Below, piece by piece: positions 15,981 through 24,169 of a stretch of DNA of 43,497 bases. Both the position numbers and the translations under genes were made by a program. The stretch's first letter is position 1; every line of letters starts with the position of its first letter. Below the pieces are notes generated by a model. The model made no database searches and was not told the origin of the DNA. It saw only the letters and a list, made by a program, of their open reading frames with translations. The stretch comes from JBCAXA01 sp038534295 (GTDB taxonomy: Bacteria > Pseudomonadota > Gammaproteobacteria > Steroidobacterales > Woeseiaceae), in the NCBI GenBank assembly GCA_038534295.1, contig JBCAXA010000008.1:1-43497 (forward strand). The letters run 5' to 3'.

Positions 15981-16748
15981 ATGCAGGTACGTATCTTAGG
16001 CTGCAGCGGTGGTATTGGCGCTGGCGGCAGGACGGCCTCAATGCTGGTCAATGGCGAGCTGCTTCTCGATGCGGGGACAGGCGTCGGCGATTTGACATTG
16101 GACGAACTGCGCGGCATTCGTGCCGTGCTGCTGACGCATTCGCACCTCGACCACATCGCGAGCTTGCCGCTGTTTCTCGACAGCGTATTCGGCAGCGGTC
16201 GGCGCGAACCGGTGGTGGTTTACGCGCGCTCAGAAACGATTGCGGCACTCAAACAGCATATTTTCAATTGGGTCATCTGGCCCGATTTCACGCAGTTGCC
16301 GTCTCCGCAGGCACCGATACTGCGGTTTGAGCCATTTGAACCCGATCAGGTCATGGAGATCTGTGACCTCTCGGTTGTCGCTGTCGAGGTCGAACACACG
16401 GTGCCATCTCAAGGGTATGTGCTGGCGCGGCCGGATCGGGCATTTGCAATCAGCGGTGATACAGCGACCAACCGCACGCTGTGGCCGCGGCTGAACGCAA
16501 CGTCGAATCTCAAGACGTTGTTCGTCGAAGTGTCGTTTCCTGACGAGATGGCCAAGCTCGCTAAGGAGTCCGGCCACTACGTGCCGTCAACCATGGCGGC
16601 GGATCTCGCGCTCTTGCAGCACGAGCCGGATATCTGGCTAAACGCAATGAAGCCCGGCGATGAAACGCGGATTCTCGAACAAGTTCGACACGCGTTGCCG
16701 GGACGCAGTGTTCGCATGCTGGAAGCGGGGATCTGCCTCAACGTCTGA
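15981..16748 (+). CDS. metallo-beta-lactamase fold hydrolase, class II cAMP phosphodiesterase-like
   Basis: A 255-aa protein from the ATG at 15981 (MQVRILGCSGGIG); an upstream ATG at 15927 would add 18 residues that do not look like the family. The metal-binding motif is THSHLDH (H53, H55, D57, H58), followed by IASLPLF, close to the signature of class II cyclic-nucleotide phosphodiesterases. Downstream VEHTVPSQGYV and AISGDTATNRTLW supply the remaining ligands. It is probably a cytoplasmic phosphodiesterase; the substrate (cAMP or other) is inferred from the motif. It sits between ypjD and ffh, transcribed with ffh. Confidence 0.8.
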   Translation: MQVRILGCSGGIGAGGRTASMLVNGELLLDAGTGVGDLTLDELRGIRAVLLTHSHLDHIASLPLFLDSVFGSGRREPVVVYARSETIAALKQHIFNWVIWPDFTQLPSPQAPILRFEPFEPDQVMEICDLSVVAVEVEHTVPSQGYVLARPDRAFAISGDTATNRTLWPRLNATSNLKTLFVEVSFPDEMAKLAKESGHYVPSTMAADLALLQHEPDIWLNAMKPGDETRILEQVRHALPGRSVRMLEAGICLNV

Positions 16749-16808
16749 GCACCGACCGTGCCCTCGGGTGCTAACATTGCGCGCTCGTAAGCGACGAATC
16801 GCCGGGCA

Positions 16809-18170
16809 ATGTTCGAGAACCTTTCCGATCGGCTGAAAGCCAGCGTCAAATCTCTGACCGGCAAAGGCCGGATCACCGAAGCAAACGTCAAAGACACCTT
16901 GCGGCAAGTTCGATTGGCGCTGCTTGAAGCCGACGTTGCACTGCCGGTCGTCAAGTCGTTCATCGACAAGGTGCGCGACAAAGCGCTGGGTCAGGCGGTC
17001 ATGACCGCGCTGTCGCCGGGTCAGGCCTTCGTCAAGATAATCCACGAAGAGCTGACCGACGTGCTCGGCGGAGATTCAGCCGGGCTCGATTTTCGAACCC
17101 AGCCGCCGCTCGTTATCTTGTTGGCTGGCCTGCAGGGCGCCGGTAAAACCACGACCGCGGCGAAACTCGCCCGCCGACTCATCGAACGCGACCGCAAAAA
17201 GACCCTGCTCGCGAGCGTTGACGTGCATCGGCCGGCGGCCATGCTGCAGCTCGAGCGCCTGGCGGGCGACGTGGGTGCCGGCTACGTCGCCGCGGATCCG
17301 AGCGAATCGCCGCTCGCCATCGTCGAACGTGCCCGCGAGGAGGCCGCCACGGGCTTCTTTGATGTGCTGATCGTCGACACGGCCGGACGCTTGCACATCG
17401 ATGGCGAGTTGATGGCTGAATTAAAGGCCGTGCACAGTGCCGCTGCGCCGCACCAAACCCTATTTGTGATCGACGCGATGGCCGGTCAAGACGCGGTCAA
17501 TGCAGCGCGCTCGTTTGCTGATGAGTTGCCGCTGACCGGCAGCATCGTGACGAAAGCAGACGGCGATGCGAGGGGCGGCGTCGCTTTGTCGGTGCGAGAA
17601 ATCACCGGCCAGCCGATTCTCTATCTCGGGGTCGGCGAAAAGACCGAGGCGCTGGAAGCGTTCCATCCCGAGCGCATGGCGTCGCGAATCCTCGGAATGG
17701 GCGACGTGCTCACCCTCGTCGAGGAAGTCGAGCAAAAGGTAGATCGCGCCAAGGCTGAAAAACTCGCCGGGAAACTACGCAAGGGCAAAGGCTTCGACCT
17801 AGGCGACATGCGCGATCAGCTGCAGCAGATGCTGAGTCTTGGCGGTATGTCGGCGCTCATGGACAAACTGCCGATCCCCGGCAAGGTCGATCCGGCGGCG
17901 CTGAAGGGGCAGGCCGACGATCGCACGCTGCGGCGGCAGATCGCGTTAATTAACTCGATGACGCCGAAGGAGCGCCGCTTTCCCAAGGTTATCAACGGCT
18001 CGCGCAAGCGGCGTATTGCGGCGGGAGCAGGGCTGCAGGTCCAGGACGTCAATCGCCTGCTAAAACAGCACATGCAAATGGAGAAAATGATGAAGCGATT
18101 CTCCAAAGGCGGCATGAAAAAGCTGATGCGCGGACTGCCCGGTGGCGGAATGCCGCCTGGATTGCGCTGA
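16809..18170 (+). CDS. ffh: signal recognition particle protein Ffh
   Basis: A 453-aa SRP54 GTPase that binds signal sequences and 4.5S RNA and delivers ribosomes to FtsY. The N domain (about 1-90) precedes the G domain with GLQGAGKTT at 107-115, DVHRPAA, DTAGRLHID and TKADGDARGG. The C-terminal M domain (about 300-453) is Met-rich, with the RNA-binding SRKRRIAAGAG segment and a Gly/Met tail ending GGGMPPGLR. Length matches E. coli (453 aa). It precedes the rpsP operon as in most gammaproteobacteria. Confidence 0.98.
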   Translation: MFENLSDRLKASVKSLTGKGRITEANVKDTLRQVRLALLEADVALPVVKSFIDKVRDKALGQAVMTALSPGQAFVKIIHEELTDVLGGDSAGLDFRTQPPLVILLAGLQGAGKTTTAAKLARRLIERDRKKTLLASVDVHRPAAMLQLERLAGDVGAGYVAADPSESPLAIVERAREEAATGFFDVLIVDTAGRLHIDGELMAELKAVHSAAAPHQTLFVIDAMAGQDAVNAARSFADELPLTGSIVTKADGDARGGVALSVREITGQPILYLGVGEKTEALEAFHPERMASRILGMGDVLTLVEEVEQKVDRAKAEKLAGKLRKGKGFDLGDMRDQLQQMLSLGGMSALMDKLPIPGKVDPAALKGQADDRTLRRQIALINSMTPKERRFPKVINGSRKRRIAAGAGLQVQDVNRLLKQHMQMEKMMKRFSKGGMKKLMRGLPGGGMPPGLR

Positions 18171-18174
18171 TACC

Positions 18175-18204
18175 GGCCAATTCGGCCAAAAAAAGTTTCT
18201 TTTT
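18175..18204 (+). terminator. weak terminator between ffh and rpsP
   Basis: GGCC-AATTC-GGCC (18175-18187) begins five bases after the ffh stop and is followed by seven A and then TTTCTTTTT (18196-18204). The stem is only 4 bp and the T-run is offset by the A-tract, so a read-through or A-T rich second hairpin is possible. Confidence 0.35.
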
Positions 18205-18223
18205 CCGTAGCCTGCAGTACAAT
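18196..18223 (+). promoter_or_regulatory. promoter of rpsP-rimM-trmD-rplS
   Basis: A five-of-six -10 box TACAAT lies at 18218-18223. Upstream the best -35 is poor (TTTCTT around 18196-18201, spacing 16). The following TCGCGG is a GC-rich discriminator. Transcription would start near 18230 and leave a leader of about 95 bases before rpsP, containing the GC hairpin GCCGGCGCCGCCGG. Confidence 0.45.
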
Positions 18224-18323
18224 TCGCGGTTTGCCGGCGCCGCCGGTCAGCTTCGCTCGCCCTGGTTTTCGGGCCTGGGAAAATAGCCGACCGCTGCAGA
18301 CGCCTCATTACTTGGGTTACGAG

Positions 18324-18581
18324 ATGGTTACTATCAGACTGAGCCGCGGCGGCGCCAAAAAGCGGCCGTTTTATCACTTTGTCGTCACCGACAGCCGCAA
18401 TCGTCGCGACGGGCGCTACATCGAGCGTCTCGGCTACTACGATCCGCGCGGCGACGACAGCGACACGAGCTTGCGTGTCGATCTCGAGCGGGCCGATCAC
18501 TGGCTGGGTCTGGGCGCACAACCGACCGATCGCGTGAAGGCATTGCTGAAGCAGTACCGCAAGGCCAACGCAACGGCCTGA
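18324..18581 (+). CDS. rpsP: 30S ribosomal protein S16
   Basis: An 85-aa protein from the ATG at 18324 (MVTIRLSRGGAKKRPFYHF), which matches the S16 N-terminus; a longer upstream frame from 18231 is not family-like. Motifs GRYIERLGYYDP and DRVKALLKQY are diagnostic. S16 is an early assembly protein of the 30S body. It is the first gene of the rpsP-rimM-trmD-rplS operon, whose genes are 10-28 bp apart. Confidence 0.97.
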   Translation: MVTIRLSRGGAKKRPFYHFVVTDSRNRRDGRYIERLGYYDPRGDDSDTSLRVDLERADHWLGLGAQPTDRVKALLKQYRKANATA

Positions 18582-18591
18582 GCGGTCGGCG

Positions 18592-19101
18592 ATGGCGTCG
18601 GCCAGCGACACCGTTTTGAGCGGCGCGGTGGTTGGCGTATACGGTGTTCGCGGCTGGCTGCGAATCCGGTCCGACACGAACCCAAAAATGGCACTGGCCC
18701 GATACCGGCCGTGGCATCTGATCGACGGCAAGGTGGCTACTAAGCTGGTGCCGACCGAAGTTCGCGAACACGGCAAGGGCTTGGTGGCGAAACTGGCGGG
18801 TGTCGACGATCGCGACCAGGCGGCGGCGCTGGTTGGCAACGACATCGCGGTACCGCGAAGTCAGCTGCCGACGCCAAACGAAGATGAATATTACTGGCAC
18901 GACCTGATTGGACTGGAGGTCGTGACCACGCAGGACAAGATGCTCGGCAAAGTCGAGCGAATGATCGAGACCGGCGCACATGACGTGCTGGTTGCCAAAG
19001 GTCCGGGCGGCGAAGTGTTGATACCGTTCGTGCCGAAAGACATCGTTTGCGATGTGCAGTTCGACGCACAACGGATTGTCGTCAACTGGGAATGGGAATA
19101 G
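18592..19101 (+). CDS. rimM: ribosome maturation factor RimM
   Basis: A 169-aa protein that binds S19 and helps mature the 3' domain of 16S rRNA. The N-terminal RimM domain begins GAVVGVYGVRGWLRIRS; the C-terminal PRC-barrel has DEYYWHDLIGLEV and VLIPFVPKDIV. Length is normal for the family. It starts 10 bp after rpsP and ends 19 bp before trmD. Confidence 0.96.
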   Translation: MASASDTVLSGAVVGVYGVRGWLRIRSDTNPKMALARYRPWHLIDGKVATKLVPTEVREHGKGLVAKLAGVDDRDQAAALVGNDIAVPRSQLPTPNEDEYYWHDLIGLEVVTTQDKMLGKVERMIETGAHDVLVAKGPGGEVLIPFVPKDIVCDVQFDAQRIVVNWEWE

Positions 19102-19120
19102 GCGGCAGCGAGCCGTAGCG

Positions 19121-19873
19121 ATGCAGATCGCCGTCGTCACGCTGTTCGAAGGATTGATCGAGCCGACCGCGACGCTAGGCGTTGTTGGACGGGCGGTCGA
19201 CGCCGGTTTGCTGGGCGTTACGTGCGTAAATCCTCGCGATTACGCGGAACGCGCCGACCGCCGGGTCGACGATCGGCCATTCGGTGGCGGGCCAGGCATG
19301 GTGCTCGCCTACACACCGATGTGCCGCGCTATCGATGCGGCATGCGCTACGGTCGGTGGCGAGGCGAAGGTCATCGGTCTGACGCCGCAAGGTCGGCGCT
19401 TCGACCAGCGTATGGCTGAGGAACTGGCCACGCTGCCGTCGCTGGTGCTCGTGCCGGGGCGGTACGAAGGGATAGACGAGCGGGTCGCTGACGCGCGTTT
19501 CGATGCTGAGGTGTCGATCGGCGACTACGTTCTGAGCGGTGGCGAGTTGGCCGCCGCTGTAATGATTGACTCGGTCGCACGGTTATTACCGGGAGCGCTG
19601 GGTGCGGCAGAGTCGGCGAGTCACGATTCGTTTTCGGACGGGTTGCTGGATTGGCCGCACTATACGCGGCCCGAGCACGTCGACGATCGGGCGGTGCCGG
19701 CGGTGCTGATGAGCGGTGATCACGATCGCATCGCGCGCTGGCGGCGCCAACAGGCACTGGGCCGCACGTGGCAGCGGCGACCGGACTTGCTGGCGGCGTG
19801 TCGGCTGAGTTCGGAAGACCAGCGATTGCTGGAGGAATTTATTGCGGGTTTGCCGCCGGCGGCAGACGCGTAA
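19121..19873 (+). CDS. trmD: tRNA (guanine-37-N1)-methyltransferase TrmD
   Basis: A 250-aa SPOUT methyltransferase that modifies G37 next to the anticodon and prevents +1 frameshifting. I chose the ATG at 19121 (MQIAVVTLFEGLIEP); the longer frame from 19052 overlaps rimM and is not conserved. Motifs: RVDDRPFGGGPGMV, the knot region VLVPGRYEGIDERV, and GDYVLSGGELAAAVMID. The N-terminus lacks one or two residues of the usual MW(I/L)G start, reading MQIAVVTLFEG. Confidence 0.96.
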   Translation: MQIAVVTLFEGLIEPTATLGVVGRAVDAGLLGVTCVNPRDYAERADRRVDDRPFGGGPGMVLAYTPMCRAIDAACATVGGEAKVIGLTPQGRRFDQRMAEELATLPSLVLVPGRYEGIDERVADARFDAEVSIGDYVLSGGELAAAVMIDSVARLLPGALGAAESASHDSFSDGLLDWPHYTRPEHVDDRAVPAVLMSGDHDRIARWRRQQALGRTWQRRPDLLAACRLSSEDQRLLEEFIAGLPPAADA

Positions 19874-19901
19874 CAGGAAATGGCCAAGAGGCGAGAACGA
19901 C

Positions 19902-20246
19902 ATGAACAAAATTATTGAAATGCTCGAGAAGGAGCAAATGACGCGCGAGATTCCGCCATTTGCACCGGGTGACACCGTGGTTGTGCAGGTGCGCGTCAAG
20001 GAAGGGGAGCGCGAGCGTCTGCAGGCCTACGAAGGTGTGGTCATCGCCAAGCGAAATCGCGGCCTGAATTCATCGTTCACGGTCCGCAAGATCTCGCACG
20101 GTGAAGGTGTCGAGCGGGTTTTTCAGACTCACAGCCCCGCCATTGCCGATATCAAGGTGAAACGGCGTGGTGATGTGCGTCGCGCCAAGCTGTACTACTT
20201 GCGCGGCCGCACCGGTAAAGCTGCGCGGATCCGCGAGAAAATCTGA
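19902..20246 (+). CDS. rplS: 50S ribosomal protein L19
   Basis: A 114-aa protein from the ATG at 19902 (MNKIIEMLEKEQM), preceded by AGAGGCGAG. It has the L19 signature VRVKEGERERLQAYEGVVIA and ends with the conserved LYYLRGRTGKAARIREKI. L19 sits at the subunit interface near helix 14 of 16S rRNA. Last gene of the rpsP operon. The earlier in-frame ATG at 19842 lies inside trmD and is rejected. Confidence 0.98.
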   Translation: MNKIIEMLEKEQMTREIPPFAPGDTVVVQVRVKEGERERLQAYEGVVIAKRNRGLNSSFTVRKISHGEGVERVFQTHSPAIADIKVKRRGDVRRAKLYYLRGRTGKAARIREKI

Positions 20247-20324
20247 CTCGGCGGGTCCTCGGCACCGGGCGGAACCTCGCGAGCTGCCCGGAGTCCAACC
20301 GAAAACGCTTCGAGCCTGGGTTGC

Positions 20325-21233
20325 ATGCAAGCGAATTCCGACTATTCAGCCAGCGTTGAACTCCGCGCCCGGACGGCCCGCCAGCCCGTTCAGGCGCTCG
20401 TTTTTATCGCCACCGCTTTGGTTCTCGCCGGCTGCTCGAGCCTGGTCTCGAATGCCGCCAGCGGATTCGCGAACAACCTCGCGCTCGCAGTGGTTAACCA
20501 ACCCGACCCGGAGATCGTCCGCGACGGATTGCCGTCGTATCTGTTGCTGCTCGACAGCCTCATTGAGTCGGACCCCGACAATCCCGATTTGCTCGGCGCC
20601 GCGGCTGAGATGTACTCGGCATACGGCGCGGTTTTCGCCGACAACCCGGTCCGTGCGCGCATCCTCACTGAGCGGGCCCGAGCGTATGGGACGCGTGGCC
20701 TTTGCATTACCTACGATCCGTCCTGTGGCTGGCAGGGCCTGGACTACGAGTCGTTTGAAGCATCCCTACTAGGCACGAGCGAAAAAGACGCCGACAGTCT
20801 CTACAGCTATGCACTCAGCTCTCTCGCCTATGTCCGCTCGCACAGCGATGATTGGAACGCGTTGGCCGAGTTGCCGCAGATGGAAGCGATGCTGAAGCGC
20901 TTGCTCGAGATCGATGACGGCTCACGCAATGCCAATCTATTCACCTACCTTGGGGTGCTATCGACGTTGCGTACACCCGCGCTCGGCGGCGAACCAGAAA
21001 AGGGTCTCGAGTATTTCGAGCAGGCGCTAGCCTTAAACAATGGCGACGATCTGTCGATAAAACTAGAGATTGCTCGCTCGTACGCGCGCCCGCTTTACGA
21101 CCGGGAACTTCACGATCGGTTGTTGACCGAAGTACTGGCTGCCGATCCCGTTGCGAGTGGCTTTACGCTCACCAACACGCTCGCACAGCGTGAGGCGACA
21201 CAGCTTTTGGAAACGGCGGACGACTTCTTTTAG
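20325..21233 (+). CDS. TRAP transporter TatT-family lipoprotein
   Basis: A 302-aa predicted lipoprotein: a long n-region, hydrophobic core and lipobox VLAGC with C37. The mature part is all helical, with TPR-like repeats, and carries ITYDPSCGWQGLDYESFEASL. This matches the TatT (T component) family, trimeric periplasmic lipoproteins that associate with TRAP substrate-binding proteins (Treponema TatT is the model). It is directly upstream of a TRAP binding protein and two permease genes, which supports the call. The start at 20325 has a 26-residue n-region, longer than usual, so a later start is possible. Ligand unknown, possibly hydrophobic. Confidence 0.8.
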   Translation: MQANSDYSASVELRARTARQPVQALVFIATALVLAGCSSLVSNAASGFANNLALAVVNQPDPEIVRDGLPSYLLLLDSLIESDPDNPDLLGAAAEMYSAYGAVFADNPVRARILTERARAYGTRGLCITYDPSCGWQGLDYESFEASLLGTSEKDADSLYSYALSSLAYVRSHSDDWNALAELPQMEAMLKRLLEIDDGSRNANLFTYLGVLSTLRTPALGGEPEKGLEYFEQALALNNGDDLSIKLEIARSYARPLYDRELHDRLLTEVLAADPVASGFTLTNTLAQREATQLLETADDFF

Positions 21234-21269
21234 TCAACCGCTGTCGCCCCTCAAATTCGACCAGGAGTC

Positions 21270-22295
21270 ATGATGATTTCGCGAATCGTTATTGCGTTGG
21301 CCGCGGCCGTCTTGGCGGCGCCGGCCGGTGCTCAAACCTTAAAGATTGCCACGCTCGCGCCCGAGGGTTCGCAGTGGGTCGCGGATATGCGCGCCGGGGC
21401 AAAGGAAATAAAAGAACGCACCGACGGCCGTGTGCAGCTCAAGCTGTACGCCGGCGGCGTTATGGGCAACGACAATAAGGTGCTGCGCAAGATTCGTATC
21501 GGCCAGCTGCATGGTGCGTATTTCACCGCAACCAGCCTGCAGGAGCAGTACCCGGACCTGAACATCTACGGACTGCCTTTCGTCTACAACAGCGAAGAGG
21601 AAGTCGCCCACGTCCGCCAACAAGTCGATCCGATCCTGAAAGCGGGACTCGCTGACATTGGCTACGAATCCTTCGGCTTTTCCGGCGGTGGTTTTGCACG
21701 GATCATGTCGCAGACACCGGTGACGTCGCTCGAAGACCTCGACCGGCAAAAGGTGTGGGTGCCGGAGGGCGACAACATCAGCTATCGGGCGATGGAGGCG
21801 ATGGGCTTGTCACCGGTAACGTTGCCGGTAACTGACGTTCTGACCGGGCTGCAATCCGGCCTCTTGGATATCGTCGGATCGCCACCAGTCGCGGCCCTGG
21901 TATTGCAGTGGCACACGAAAGTGAAATACGTCACGGACCTGCCGCTCGTTTATACCATCGGCTACCTCGCAATCGATCGCAAAGCTTTCGGACGCCTGAG
22001 CGACGACGACCAGGCGGTCGTCAGCGAAGTTCTGAACAACGTCAGTCGGACGCTCGATAAAGCCAATGTCGCCGATAACGTCAATGCCCTCGAGGCACTC
22101 GACAACGCCGGCCTCACGTTTGTCCGCCCAGATCCGGCCGCAGTTTCCGGATGGCAACAGCAGGTGCTCGCCGAAAACCGCGAAATGGCGAAAGAAGGGC
22201 TGTTCTCGCTGGAGTTGTACGAACGTGTGTTGGCGCTGTTGGCGGAGTATCGCGCTGCCAATGACAGTGTCGAAGCGACCGCCGCTCGAAACTGA
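21270..22295 (+). CDS. dctP: TRAP transporter substrate-binding protein (DctP family)
   Basis: A 341-aa periplasmic protein. The signal peptide MMISRIVIALAAAVLAAPAGA ends near residue 21, followed by QTLKIATLAPEGSQWV. The DctP-family body includes VQLKLYAGGVMGNDNKVLRKI, the AYFTATSLQEQYPDL segment, and VWVPEGDNISYRAMEAMG. Substrate cannot be read from sequence; the TRAP-T systems with a TatT lipoprotein are thought to carry hydrophobic ligands, which is family-level inference. AGGAG lies just upstream of the start. Part of a tatT-dctP-dctQ-dctM unit. Confidence 0.9.
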   Translation: MMISRIVIALAAAVLAAPAGAQTLKIATLAPEGSQWVADMRAGAKEIKERTDGRVQLKLYAGGVMGNDNKVLRKIRIGQLHGAYFTATSLQEQYPDLNIYGLPFVYNSEEEVAHVRQQVDPILKAGLADIGYESFGFSGGGFARIMSQTPVTSLEDLDRQKVWVPEGDNISYRAMEAMGLSPVTLPVTDVLTGLQSGLLDIVGSPPVAALVLQWHTKVKYVTDLPLVYTIGYLAIDRKAFGRLSDDDQAVVSEVLNNVSRTLDKANVADNVNALEALDNAGLTFVRPDPAAVSGWQQQVLAENREMAKEGLFSLELYERVLALLAEYRAANDSVEATAARN

Positions 22296-22338
22296 GCGCG
22301 CGGCAGCGCTTCGCGTTTACACGTTCGATCAGTAGGCG

Positions 22339-22842
22339 ATGATTCGTCGGCTCGGCCACGCGGTTGCGTGGATCGAAGATGCAGCGCTCGTGCTCGTGTT
22401 GCTGGCTTTGATCGGTCTTGCGACGACGGAGATTGTTCTTCGTAACGTCTTTGATACTGGCTTGGTCTGGGCGCCGGAGCTGACCCGGCTAATGGTGTTG
22501 TGGCTCGCGTTACTCGGCGCAGTCGTTGCCAGCCGGTCCGATCGCCACATTCGTATCGACGTGCTTGCGCGTTTGCTGCCGCCGCGCGGTCGGCTCGTAG
22601 TGACGCTGCTCGTCGACGTCTTCACGATTGGCGTGCTCGCGCTGTTGTGTTTCCACTCGGCGCGATTCGTGCTCGATGCCTACGAGTTCGAAGACACCTT
22701 GCTCGAAGCGCTACCGGCGTGGTGGTTTCAAATCATCTTGCCCATCGGTTTCGGTTTGATGGTTTTACACCAGCTGGTTCTTGCGTTCGCGCGGCTGATG
22801 GCGCTAGCCGGGCGGCCGATCGCTATCGAGCGCGGCGAATGA
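22339..22842 (+). CDS. dctQ: TRAP transporter small permease (DctQ family)
   Basis: A 167-aa inner-membrane protein with four predicted helices and the DctQ pattern: LIGLATTEIVLRNVFDTGL, WAPELTRLMVLWLALLGAV, RSDRHIRIDVLARLLP, and a final helix WWFQIILPIGFGLMVLHQL. It stabilises the large permease and couples it to the binding protein. Its stop overlaps the dctM start (ATGA at 22839-22842). Confidence 0.92.
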   Translation: MIRRLGHAVAWIEDAALVLVLLALIGLATTEIVLRNVFDTGLVWAPELTRLMVLWLALLGAVVASRSDRHIRIDVLARLLPPRGRLVVTLLVDVFTIGVLALLCFHSARFVLDAYEFEDTLLEALPAWWFQIILPIGFGLMVLHQLVLAFARLMALAGRPIAIERGE

Positions 22843-24104
22843 TTGTTCTGACGGCACTCGTGCTGTTGCTGCTGGCGCTGTTCGGTGCTCCGCTGTTCGC
22901 GATTATTGCGGCAAGCGCGCTGCTCGCATTCTCCCGCGAGGAAATCGACCTTTCTGCCGTTGCCATTGAGTTTTTCAGTCTGGCGGAAATGCCTGTCCTG
23001 ATCGCAATTCCGTTGTTTACTTTCGCGGGCTATTTGCTGAGCGAGAGCGGTGCGCCAAGGCGCCTCGTGCGCGTGACTAGCGCATTGTTTGGCTGGATGC
23101 CCGGTGGTCTTGCCGTCGTGGCGGTTGCGGCCTGCGCGTTTTTCACCGCGTTCACGGGCGCCTCTGGTGTGACCATCATTGCTTTGGGTGCGATTTTGTA
23201 TCCGGCCCTGCGCGAGGCGGCCTACGACGACCGCTTTAATCTCGGGCTGGTAACCAGCGCCGGTAGCCTCGGCCTGTTGTTTGCGCCATCGCTGCCGCTC
23301 ATTCTTTATGGCGTTGTTGCGCAAATTCCCGTCGACGACTTGTTTCGCGCCGGCGTCGCCCCCGGCATGTTGATGCTCGTGATGCTCGCGACCTATTGCA
23401 TTGTCGTTAATCGGGAGCGCCGTCAGCCGCTGTCGTCGTTTTCCTGGCGCGAGGTCGGCGCCGCGTTGCGCGAAGCGGTATGGGAGCTACCGCTGCCTAT
23501 CGTCGTGCTCGGCGGCATTTATTCAGGCTACTTCGCCGTATCGGAGGCCGCGGCGGTGACCGCCCTGTACGTGCTGTTCATCGATGTCGTCGTGCTGCGC
23601 GAAGTATCGCTGCGCCGGTTGCCCGGTATCATGCGCGAGTCGATGCTGCTGGTCGGCGGCATTATGGTCATTCTCGGCGTATCGCTGGCCTCGACCAACA
23701 TCATGATCGACGCCGGCGTACCGCAGCAGCTGCTGGGCTTTATCAGCGGATTCGTCTCCGATCAGACGACGTTCCTCTTGCTGATGCTGCTATTCCTGCT
23801 GCTGCTTGGCGCGATCCTCGACATTTTCTCGGCGTTGGTCTTGGTCGTGCCGCTGATGCTGCCGGTCGCGGCGAGCTTCGACGTTGATCCGGTGCATCTC
23901 GGCATGGTTTTCCTTGCGACCATGCAGCTGGGATATCTGACGCCGCCAGTCGGTCTAAACCTGTTTATCGCCGGCTATCGATTCGACAAACCGATCGTCG
24001 ATGTCTATCTGTCGACGCTGCCATTTTTTGCAATTTTGCTGGTCAGCGTCGTCATCATTGCATTTTGGCCGGAGCTGTCCCTGTGGCTGCTCCGTCCCTC
24101 GTAA
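22839..24104 (+). CDS. dctM: TRAP transporter large permease (DctM family)
   Basis: A 421-aa inner-membrane protein from the ATG at 22839 (MIVLTALVLLLLALFG), with about twelve predicted helices. It shows the DctM features: MPVLIAIPLFTFAGYLLSESG, AFFTAFTGASGVTIIALG (the re-entrant loop), GSLGLLFAPSLPLILYG, and QLGYLTPPVGLNLFIAGY. It forms the Na+-driven channel of the transporter. An upstream in-frame extension to 22500 lies within dctQ and is rejected. Confidence 0.95.
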   Translation: MIVLTALVLLLLALFGAPLFAIIAASALLAFSREEIDLSAVAIEFFSLAEMPVLIAIPLFTFAGYLLSESGAPRRLVRVTSALFGWMPGGLAVVAVAACAFFTAFTGASGVTIIALGAILYPALREAAYDDRFNLGLVTSAGSLGLLFAPSLPLILYGVVAQIPVDDLFRAGVAPGMLMLVMLATYCIVVNRERRQPLSSFSWREVGAALREAVWELPLPIVVLGGIYSGYFAVSEAAAVTALYVLFIDVVVLREVSLRRLPGIMRESMLLVGGIMVILGVSLASTNIMIDAGVPQQLLGFISGFVSDQTTFLLLMLLFLLLLGAILDIFSALVLVVPLMLPVAASFDVDPVHLGMVFLATMQLGYLTPPVGLNLFIAGYRFDKPIVDVYLSTLPFFAILLVSVVIIAFWPELSLWLLRPS

Positions 24105-24169
24105 ACCATTTCGTGCTGCTGCAAAATCGAAGTCGGTCGGCACGCATCCAATGCGGAGACGAATGAGCC

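Noticed and set aside
20265..20291. CCGGGC...GCCCGG hairpin after rplS as terminator
   Set aside because: Stem of 6 bp with a 15-nt loop and no T-run; too weak to call.
22500..22838. Upstream extension of DctM
   Set aside because: It overlaps dctQ in another frame; the ATGA overlap at 22839 is the normal dctQ-dctM junction.
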